Positions 1 to 5,811 of a stretch of 23,239 nt of DNA are shown piece after piece (positions within the stretch are counted from its first letter, which is position 1; the number at the start of each line of letters is the position of its first letter). The translations under genes were made by a program, and so were the position numbers. The DNA is from an uncultured Clostridia bacterium (GTDB taxonomy: Bacteria > Bacillota > Clostridia > Oscillospirales > Acutalibacteraceae). Below the pieces are notes generated by a model, which was not told the DNA's origin, did no database searches, and saw only the letters and a program-made list of their open reading frames with translations. The stretch lies in assembly GCA_946002045.1 (NCBI GenBank), contig CAMFYM010000007.1, forward strand, positions 1 to 23,239, written 5' to 3'.

Positions 1-2
1 CT

Positions 3-35
3 TCGTCGGCAGCGTCAGATGTGTATAAGAGACAG
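3..35 (+). other. Nextera read-1 adapter and Tn5 mosaic end (sequencing artefact)
   Basis: Positions 3-16 match the Illumina Nextera read-1 tail (begins TCGTCGGCAGCGTC). Positions 17-35 match the 19-bp Tn5 mosaic end (AGATGTGTATAAGAGACAG). The match is exact over all 33 bases, so this is untrimmed library adapter and not genomic DNA. Bases 1-2 are probably also non-genomic. The uxaC upstream region is therefore missing and any promoter read here would be false. Confidence 0.98.
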
Positions 36-43
36 ATATAATT

Positions 44-1447
44 ATGAAAGGTTTTATGGATAAGGATTTCCTTTTAGATACCGATATGGCAAAAAGTCTT
101 TTTCACGAATATGCCGAGAATATGCCTATTTGTGACTATCATTGCCATTTAAGTCCAAAGGAGATTTATGAGAACAAAGCACCTAAAAGCATTTCACAGC
201 TGTGGCTTTCAGGTGACCACTACAAGTGGAGGGCGATGCGCAGCTGTGGTGTTGAGGAAAGGTATTGCACCGGTGATGCTTCTGACAGAGAAAAATTCAG
301 GCATTTTGCCAACACACTTCAGTATTGCATCGGCAATCCCCTTTATCATTGGGCGCATATTGAGCTTCAGCGTTACTTTGGTATTGATACTCCACTTAAT
401 TCAAAAACTGCCGACGATATTTTTGACAGGGCAAATGATGCTATTAAAAACGGCGATTTCAGACCCCAAAGCTTGATTAAAAAAAGCAATGTCAAATATA
501 TTTGCACTACCGATGACCCGGTTGATGATTTAAAATATCATAAACTGTTGCAGGAGGTTGATGGCTTTGATTGCAGGGTGCTGCCAACCTTTAGGCCGGA
601 TAAGGCACTTAACCCAACTCTTGACGGCTTTGCCGATTATATAAGGGAGTTAGGTGCAGTAGCTCAAGTTGAAATTAAGGGCTACAAGGATGTGATAAAG
701 GCTCTCTTAATCAGAGCAGAATATTTTAATTCTGTTGGTTGTCATGTGTCCGATCAGTCCTTTGACTGCCCACCCTGTGTTATGGCAGACGATGATGAGA
801 TAGAGGATATTTTTAACCGTGCAATGAACGGAGAAGCAGTATCGGATATTGAGTGTAAAAAGTATGCAACACCTGTTATGCTTGCCCTTGGCAAAAAATA
901 TTACGAGCTTGATTGGGCTATGGAGGTTCATATGGGTGCTATGAGAAATAATAACACCCTTATGTTTAATGAAATCGGTGCTGATACAGGCTTTGATTCT
1001 GTTGGTGATTGTGAGATTGCAAAGCCTCTTTCTCGCTTCCTTGACTCCCTTAACAGTGAGGGTAAGCTTCCTAAAACAATTCTGTTTAACCTGAATGATA
1101 AGGATAACACAGTGCTTGCCACAATGCTGGGTAACTTTCAATCATCACAGGCACAGTCAAAAATTCAGTTTGGTCCTGCTTGGTGGTTCCTTGACACAAT
1201 GGACGGTATGACTAATCAAATGAAGTCACTGGCCAATCTTGGCGTACTCGGTAAGTTTATCGGTATGGAAACGGACTCTCGTTCCTTTACCTCCTATGGC
1301 AGACACGAATATTTCAGACGAATAATGTGTTCGCTTATAGGCAGGTGGGTCGAGGATGGCTGGTATGCCTATGACGAGGATATTTTGAAGGAAATTGTTG
1401 AGGGTATCTGCTACAATAATGCAATTAAATATTTTAATTTTGAATAG
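44..1447 (+). CDS. uxaC: Glucuronate/uronate isomerase
   Basis: Uronate isomerase converts D-glucuronate to D-fructuronate and D-galacturonate to D-tagaturonate, the first cytoplasmic step of hexuronate breakdown. The 467-residue length is normal for the family. The N-terminus (MKGFMDKDFLL) and the metal-binding H33-C-H35 in DYHCHLSP are typical of this amidohydrolase-fold enzyme. Further family stretches are CTTDDP near residue 150, MEVHMGAMRNNN near 295, and GPAWWFLD near 380. The ATG at 44 fits the family N-terminus. Its RBS cannot be judged because adapter sequence ends at 35, leaving only eight genomic bases upstream. It is followed after 20 bases by the KDG kinase and then KDPG aldolase, so the three genes form one catabolic operon. 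The dehydrogenase and dehydratase steps (uxuB/uxuA or uxaB/uxaA) are absent from the window and may lie beyond the contig end. Confidence 0.96.
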   Translation: MKGFMDKDFLLDTDMAKSLFHEYAENMPICDYHCHLSPKEIYENKAPKSISQLWLSGDHYKWRAMRSCGVEERYCTGDASDREKFRHFANTLQYCIGNPLYHWAHIELQRYFGIDTPLNSKTADDIFDRANDAIKNGDFRPQSLIKKSNVKYICTTDDPVDDLKYHKLLQEVDGFDCRVLPTFRPDKALNPTLDGFADYIRELGAVAQVEIKGYKDVIKALLIRAEYFNSVGCHVSDQSFDCPPCVMADDDEIEDIFNRAMNGEAVSDIECKKYATPVMLALGKKYYELDWAMEVHMGAMRNNNTLMFNEIGADTGFDSVGDCEIAKPLSRFLDSLNSEGKLPKTILFNLNDKDNTVLATMLGNFQSSQAQSKIQFGPAWWFLDTMDGMTNQMKSLANLGVLGKFIGMETDSRSFTSYGRHEYFRRIMCSLIGRWVEDGWYAYDEDILKEIVEGICYNNAIKYFNFE

Positions 1448-1467
1448 ATTTATAGGAGTTTTTGAAA

Positions 1468-2565
1468 ATGGATTTAAAATTAAGACCTAAAGAGGACTGT
1501 ATGTTTGACGAGATTTCTCTTGGCGAAATTATGCTTAGACTTGATCCCGGTGAAGGCAGAATAAAAACTGCTCGCAGCTTTCGTGCCTGGGAGGGTGGTG
1601 GAGAATACAATGTTGCCCGTGGACTTCGCAGATGCTTTGGCTTAAAAACAAGTGTTGTTACTGCCTTTGCAGAAAATGAGGTCGGATATTTAATGGAGGA
1701 TTTAATCCTTCAGGGTGGTGTTGACACCTCTCTCATTAAGTGGGTTAAGTATGACGGTATCGGCAGAACAGTGCGAAACGGGATTAACTTTACGGAGCGT
1801 GGCTTTGGTATCCGTGGTGCTGTGGGAACATCTGACCGTGGCAATACTGCTGCATCACAGCTTAAGGCAGGGGATATTGATTGGGATTATATCTTCGGTA
1901 CCCTTGGTGTTCGCTGGCTACACACCGGAGGCATTTATGCTGCTCTTTCAGAATCTGCTGCTCAGGTAGTTATTGAGGCAGTAAAGAAAGCAAAGGAGTA
2001 TGGAACGGTGGTTTCCTACGACCTTAATTATCGCCCATCACTTTGGAAGGATATTGGTGGTCAGGCAAAGGCTCAGGAGGTAAATAAGGAAATTGCCAAA
2101 TACATTGATGTTATGATTGGCAACGAGGAGGACTTTACAGCCTCCCTTGGCTTTGAGGTAGAGGGTAATGACGCTGACCTAAAGGAGCTTAATATTGACG
2201 GCTACTACAAAATGATTGAAAAGGTAACGAAGGCTTATCCTAATTTTAAGGTCATTGCAACCACACTAAGAACAGTTAAAACTGCCACAGTTAATGATTG
2301 GAAGGCTATTTGCTGGGCTGACGGTAAAATCTATCAGTCAATAGAATTCCCTAATCTTGAAATTCTTGACCGTGTGGGTGGTGGCGATTCCTTTGCATCA
2401 GGACTTATTTACGGCTTAATGACCTATCAGGATCCACAAAAGGCAGTTAATTACGGCGTTGTTCACGGTGCTTTGGCAATGACTACACCGGGCGATACCT
2501 CAATGGCTTCGCTTAAAGAGGTTGAAAACAAAGTAAACGGTGGCTCATCACGAGTTCAAAGATAA
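1468..2565 (+). CDS. kdgK: 2-dehydro-3-deoxygluconokinase (PfkB family sugar kinase)
   Basis: Predicted ATP-dependent kinase that turns 2-keto-3-deoxygluconate into KDPG, the substrate of the aldolase encoded just downstream. PfkB/ribokinase features seen are the N-terminal substrate region with GGGEYNVARGL near residue 44, a long alpha/beta core, and the C-terminal PfkB signature DRVGGGDSFASG near residue 302, whose Asp in GGGD is the expected catalytic base. I place the start at the ATG at 1468: GGAG at 1455-1458 is 9 bases upstream of it, whereas the in-frame TTG at 1462 would be only 3 bases from that RBS. This gives 365 residues. The gap to the aldolase gene is 14 bases. The specific substrate is inferred from the neighbours; the kinase family itself is clear. 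Confidence 0.9.
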   Translation: MDLKLRPKEDCMFDEISLGEIMLRLDPGEGRIKTARSFRAWEGGGEYNVARGLRRCFGLKTSVVTAFAENEVGYLMEDLILQGGVDTSLIKWVKYDGIGRTVRNGINFTERGFGIRGAVGTSDRGNTAASQLKAGDIDWDYIFGTLGVRWLHTGGIYAALSESAAQVVIEAVKKAKEYGTVVSYDLNYRPSLWKDIGGQAKAQEVNKEIAKYIDVMIGNEEDFTASLGFEVEGNDADLKELNIDGYYKMIEKVTKAYPNFKVIATTLRTVKTATVNDWKAICWADGKIYQSIEFPNLEILDRVGGGDSFASGLIYGLMTYQDPQKAVNYGVVHGALAMTTPGDTSMASLKEVENKVNGGSSRVQR

Positions 2566-2579
2566 CAGGAGATAATATT

Positions 2580-3236
2580 ATGGCAAATAAAATTGAAACA
2601 TTAGCAAAAATTCAAGAGGTGGGCATTGTTGCAGTAGTTCGTGCAACATCAATCGAGCAGGCTGAAAAAATCACTGATGCCTGCATTGCAGGTGGTGTTG
2701 CTGCTATTGAGCTTACATTTACCGTTCCACACGCAGATAAGCTTATTGAGGCTATGAGAGAAAAATATAATTCAGGCGAAATCATTATCGGCGCAGGTAC
2801 GGTTATGGATGCAGCCACTGCCCGTATTGCTATTCTTGCAGGTGCAGAATATATTGTTTCTCCCTATTTCGACCCTGAAACAGTAAAAACCTGCAACAGA
2901 TACGGCATACCGTCAATGCCGGGTATTTATACTCCCACAGAGGCTGTTCACGCAATGGAATGTGGTGCAGATGTGCTAAAGGTATTTCCCGGTGACATTG
3001 CAGGTCCTGCTTTTATTAAGGATATTCACGGACCTATTCCAAATGCAGTTATGATGCCGTCAGGTGGAGTCGATGTTGATAATGTTAAGGATTGGATTAA
3101 GGCAGGAGCTATTGCCTGTGGCGCAGGCTCGTCCTTAATTGCAGGTGCAAAAACAGGCGACTACGATAAGATTACCGAAACAGGAAAGCTGTTTGTTCAA
3201 AGAATTAAGGAAGCCCGTGCAGAAATGGCAAAATAA
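2580..3236 (+). CDS. eda: KDPG/KHG aldolase
   Basis: Class I aldolase that splits 2-keto-3-deoxy-6-phosphogluconate into pyruvate and glyceraldehyde-3-phosphate, linking hexuronate breakdown to glycolysis. Its 218 residues form one TIM barrel. The expected catalytic residues are visible: R21, E44 in AIELTF, and the Schiff-base lysine K134 in LKVFPG. A PSGGV phosphate-binding loop is near residue 161. AGGAG at 2567-2571 gives good spacing to the ATG. It is the last gene of the uxaC-kdgK-eda operon and is followed by a strong hairpin terminator. Some family members also act on 2-keto-4-hydroxyglutarate; the operon favours KDPG. Confidence 0.95.
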   Translation: MANKIETLAKIQEVGIVAVVRATSIEQAEKITDACIAGGVAAIELTFTVPHADKLIEAMREKYNSGEIIIGAGTVMDAATARIAILAGAEYIVSPYFDPETVKTCNRYGIPSMPGIYTPTEAVHAMECGADVLKVFPGDIAGPAFIKDIHGPIPNAVMMPSGGVDVDNVKDWIKAGAIACGAGSSLIAGAKTGDYDKITETGKLFVQRIKEARAEMAK

Positions 3237-3249
3237 TTGTATATAGTAA

Positions 3250-3289
3250 AAAGCCTTTGAGTAAAATCTACTCAAAGGCTTTCTTTATT
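3250..3289. terminator. Bidirectional intrinsic terminator
   Basis: A perfect 14-bp stem (3250-3263 with 3269-3282) encloses a 5-base loop. It is T-rich downstream on the + strand, and the reverse complement is followed by a TTTT run. It lies between the converging eda gene and the tyrosine-phosphatase gene and should stop transcription from both sides. Confidence 0.9.
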
Positions 3290-3294
3290 GTAAA

Positions 3295-4020
3295 TTATAA
3301 TGCTTTTTGAAGTAAAAGATTAGCGTTATTTTCAAGTGTTTTAATAGCAGACTCGCCATATTTTTTTACAATTTCATTAACGCCGCTTTCATATTCAGGA
3401 GCACGCTTGTCAAGATTGTGACAATCACTGCCGATAAGGTGTATTCTGCCTGATTCAAGATATTTGAACAGCTTTTTTCTTGTGTGCCTTGATGCGTCGG
3501 CAAAGGAGCCCACATTAACCTGTATAAGACATCCAAGGGCAATATATTCATCAAGCAGTGATTCGTTATCTATCAAAATAGGATAGCGCTCAATATGTGC
3601 CAAAATAGGCTTAATTCCGTATTCGTATCCTAAATTTGTTAATCGCTCATATGCTGATTGAGAAAAATTCGAGTTAAAGGGATGCTCTATAAGCGCATAT
3701 CCGGAGTTGCCGATAGCAATTCTCTCTAAATGCTCATTGCTGAAAAGGTATTGACTGATATAAACCTCTGCAGCAGGTATAAGCACCGGACTGTCCTCAG
3801 GCAGAGCAGCCTTTAATTCGTTAAATGCTTGATCTCGCCTTTGCAGAAAGTCGTCAATAGATATAGAATCAGAATAATAATGAGGTGTAAGGATGATTGC
3901 CTTTGCACCCTGCTCCTTAAGTCGCTTAATCATTTTTAAGCTTGTTTCAACATCGGGTGCACCGTCATCAATACCCGGAATTATGTGGCAGTGGGTCTCA
4001 ACTAAATTGTTAATAATCAC
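3295..4020 (-). CDS. CpsB/YwqE-type tyrosine-protein phosphatase (PHP fold)
   Basis: Manganese-dependent protein-tyrosine phosphatase of the PHP superfamily that dephosphorylates the bacterial tyrosine kinase in exopolysaccharide systems. Its 241 residues match the family. Metal-ligand motifs seen are ETHCHIIPGIDDG (H10, H12, D18/D19), TPHY (H47), LAHIERY near residue 140, and GSDCHN near residue 197. The start is GTG at 4020. AAGGAG at 4031-4036 overlaps the stop codon of the kinase gene upstream, which fits coupled translation. It is the third gene of a wzz-kinase-phosphatase operon read leftward. Family assignment is firm; the substrate (the adjacent kinase) is inferred from the context. 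Confidence 0.93.
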   Translation of the reverse strand: MIINNLVETHCHIIPGIDDGAPDVETSLKMIKRLKEQGAKAIILTPHYYSDSISIDDFLQRRDQAFNELKAALPEDSPVLIPAAEVYISQYLFSNEHLERIAIGNSGYALIEHPFNSNFSQSAYERLTNLGYEYGIKPILAHIERYPILIDNESLLDEYIALGCLIQVNVGSFADASRHTRKKLFKYLESGRIHLIGSDCHNLDKRAPEYESGVNEIVKKYGESAIKTLENNANLLLQKAL

Positions 4021-4034
4021 TGTTAAAACACTCC

Positions 4035-4874
4035 TTAATTCCTTGGCTCATATGAACCGTAGGTGCCGTATTTGTATGGAGCATATTTGCCATAGCCGTA
4101 TGTATATGCTCTGTAAAGGCTGTAACCGTAGCCATATTTGCCATACTTGCTGTACTTACCCATTTTGCCGGCTCTTGATTCAACAAAGTTAACAACAAAG
4201 CCCAAAATCTTTGCATCGATGAATTCAAGTGAAGATAATGCCCTTTGAAGCTCCGGATGAGTTGAGTGACCTGATCTGACTACAACAACAACGCCGTCAG
4301 ATTCTCTAACAAGGGGCATACAGTCAGATACAACATTGATTGGTGGAGTATCAATAATGATATAGTCGAAGTCCTTGCTTATGTCGTCAAGAAATTCCGT
4401 CATAAGCTCTGAGCCTAAAAGCTCAGCCGGATTTGGAGGGATTGAGCCTGCGCACAATACACTTAAATTTTCATACTCGGTAGGATGAACAACGCTGAAT
4501 AAATCCGTTGTCTTTTTACGGGAAATCTTGTCGCCGAGATAATTTGTAAGTCCCGGTGCATTAGGGATGTTGAAGTAATTATGAATTTTCGGCTTTCTTA
4601 AGTCACCGTCAATAAGCAGTACCTTTTGGTCTGCCTGTGATATGCTGACAGCCAAATTAACAGTTGTTGTTGTTTTACCCTCGTTTGGAGCAGAGGAGGT
4701 AATAACAATTTTTTTGCATCCCTTTTTCATTACAGAGAACATAATGTTTGCACGGATTGTTTTGTAGGATTCCTCGATCCTGAACTTAAGAGCAGGCTGA
4801 ATTGAAGCCTTGTCAAGAAGCAAACGAGAAGATGCAGGAGCAATAGATTTCTTTTCTTTCTTTCTGCCAAACAT
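4035..4874 (-). CDS. CpsD/CapB-type bacterial tyrosine kinase (BY-kinase)
   Basis: Cytoplasmic BY-kinase that autophosphorylates on a C-terminal tyrosine cluster and controls capsule or exopolysaccharide polymerisation. Its 279 residues show the Walker A loop SAPNEGKTT (K67), Walker A' VLLIDGDLR near residue 90, and Walker B IIIDTPP near residue 178. The last 40 residues contain 14 tyrosines spaced mostly two or three apart in Tyr-Gly/Lys-rich repeats, an unusually long Y-cluster. Like other Firmicutes enzymes it lacks its own membrane segment and should be activated by the separate adaptor encoded just upstream (4877-5638). AAAGGAGA lies just before the ATG and overlaps the adaptor gene's end. 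The repetitive codons at about 4040-4160 form a short low-complexity DNA tract that could be prone to slippage. Confidence 0.95.
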   Translation of the reverse strand: MFGRKKEKKSIAPASSRLLLDKASIQPALKFRIEESYKTIRANIMFSVMKKGCKKIVITSSAPNEGKTTTTVNLAVSISQADQKVLLIDGDLRKPKIHNYFNIPNAPGLTNYLGDKISRKKTTDLFSVVHPTEYENLSVLCAGSIPPNPAELLGSELMTEFLDDISKDFDYIIIDTPPINVVSDCMPLVRESDGVVVVVRSGHSTHPELQRALSSLEFIDAKILGFVVNFVESRAGKMGKYSKYGKYGYGYSLYRAYTYGYGKYAPYKYGTYGSYEPRN

Positions 4875-4876
4875 AA

Positions 4877-5638
4877 TTATTCTCCTTTCTCTTTTGTATC
4901 CTTGGCTATTGCAGAGGCAGGCACAAATTCAAATTCAGGGATTGAGCCCAAAACAGGAATACCGTAACGCTCTGCCAAGCCGTCGGTACCCTTGATATGA
5001 ACATCAAGCAAATCACGAAGGATGATATATACTACTGCAATAATTGCACCGATAATAAATCCGATTGTGCCTTTTTTGAAGTACTGAAGACTGTCGGAGG
5101 TTGTTGCTTTAACAGCAGGGTCCTCAACAGACGCTTTAACAAGTCCACTGTTTGTTACTGCCATCTTTTCGGGTATGCTTGTCTCAATTTGCTTTGCAAT
5201 TCTGTAAGACATATCAGCATCGGCAGTGTTAACAGTAACCTTGAACATAGCTGTGTTTTCTACGCCCTGAACGGTGACAGCGTTACGAACCTGAGAAGCA
5301 GTATATGATGTGCTGTACTTTTTGTTAATATCATCTGCAACCTTTTGGTTAAATTCGTTTGTTTTGAAAAGCTCAATATATGTGTCAAGCATTTTGATAG
5401 CGTAATTCATTTTACTGGTATTGCTGACTGTTTGAGCAACTGATGTTGAATCACCGAATTCCTGACGAGTGTCATCTGAGTAGGTTAAAAACTCAACACT
5501 TGATGAGTATGTAAGTGTTGTAAAGTTTGCTGTGTAGAAGCAGGAAAGCATAGTACCAATAATTGCAAACACAACAATTAGCTTCCATCTCACAAGAATG
5601 AGCGAAATTATTTTTTGAACATTAGCATCTAAATTCAT
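4877..5638 (-). CDS. Wzz/CapA-type polysaccharide chain-length regulator and kinase adaptor
   Basis: Membrane adaptor of the Wzz/CpsC/CapA family that sets polysaccharide chain length and activates the partner tyrosine kinase. Its 253 residues have two membrane segments (about 17-36 and 190-211) flanking an extracytoplasmic domain. A cytoplasmic C-terminal tail contains GIPVLGSIPEFE near residue 231, typical of the part that contacts the kinase. GAGGAAG sits just upstream of the ATG at 5638. It is first in the leftward three-gene operon, with only 2 bases before the kinase gene. A promoter is predicted at 5703-5731. No flippase, polymerase or glycosyltransferase gene is nearby, so the polysaccharide it serves must be encoded elsewhere. 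Confidence 0.92.
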   Translation of the reverse strand: MNLDANVQKIISLILVRWKLIVVFAIIGTMLSCFYTANFTTLTYSSSVEFLTYSDDTRQEFGDSTSVAQTVSNTSKMNYAIKMLDTYIELFKTNEFNQKVADDINKKYSTSYTASQVRNAVTVQGVENTAMFKVTVNTADADMSYRIAKQIETSIPEKMAVTNSGLVKASVEDPAVKATTSDSLQYFKKGTIGFIIGAIIAVVYIILRDLLDVHIKGTDGLAERYGIPVLGSIPEFEFVPASAIAKDTKEKGE

Positions 5639-5661
5639 ATATCTTCCTCGTTTCTGAAAAG

Positions 5662-5685
5662 ATTTATTCTCCTTACAGAATAAAT
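5662..5685 (-). promoter_or_regulatory. Hairpin in the 5' leader of the wzz operon
   Basis: A perfect 9-bp inverted repeat (ATTTATTCT at 5662-5670 with AGAATAAAT at 5677-5685) with a 6-base loop lies between the predicted minus-strand transcription start (about 5696) and the wzz start codon. The loop and 3' arm on the minus strand include AAGGAG, but no start codon follows at suitable spacing. It could affect mRNA stability or bind a regulator; no function can be assigned. Confidence 0.45.
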
Positions 5686-5702
5686 TATAAAATCACAAAT
5701 AC

Positions 5703-5731
5703 ATTTTACTCTATTATTTAATATTTGTCAA
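5703..5731 (-). promoter_or_regulatory. Promoter of the wzz-kinase-phosphatase operon
   Basis: Read on the minus strand, -35 TTGACA (5731-5726) and -10 TAAAAT (5708-5703) are separated by exactly 17 bases. The -35 box lies in the left arm of a 10-bp inverted repeat whose right arm holds the -35 of the divergent GH63 promoter. Confidence 0.75.
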
Positions 5732-5760
5732 TGATACGCTTACTAAATATATTGACAAAT
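5723..5760. repeat. Inverted repeat containing both divergent -35 boxes
   Basis: ATTTGTCAAT (5723-5732) and ATTGACAAAT (5751-5760) are perfect 10-bp inverted copies with an 18-base centre. Each arm holds a TTGACA -35 element, so part of the symmetry follows from back-to-back promoters. The match extends beyond the hexamers, which leaves room for a shared operator. Confidence 0.7.
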
Positions 5761-5780
5761 TATAGCAAAAGTAAGATAAT
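5752..5780 (+). promoter_or_regulatory. Promoter of the GH63-phosphoesterase operon
   Basis: -35 TTGACA (5752-5757) and -10 GATAAT (5775-5780) have a 17-base spacer. Transcription would start near 5787, about 25 bases before the chosen start codon at 5812. This also argues against any longer reading frame that begins upstream at 5725. Confidence 0.78.
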
Positions 5781-5811
5781 ATTTTCAAATAAGCTATGGG
5801 AGGTTGGTTTT

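Noticed and set aside
707..1141. 144-codon minus-strand frame inside uxaC
   Set aside because: It is the antisense shadow of a well-recognised gene and has no family features of its own.
1462..1467. TTG start for the KDG kinase
   Set aside because: Only 3 bases from GGAG; ATG 1468 has 9-base spacing.
4040..4160. Short repeated triplets as a tandem-repeat or CRISPR-like array
   Set aside because: They encode the tyrosine-rich tail of the kinase; unit length and spacing are irregular and no spacers exist.
5725..5811. N-terminal extension of the GH63-like protein
   Set aside because: It would overlap the promoter at 5752-5780, lacks an RBS, and the ATG at 5812 has an ideal GGGAGG at 8 bases.
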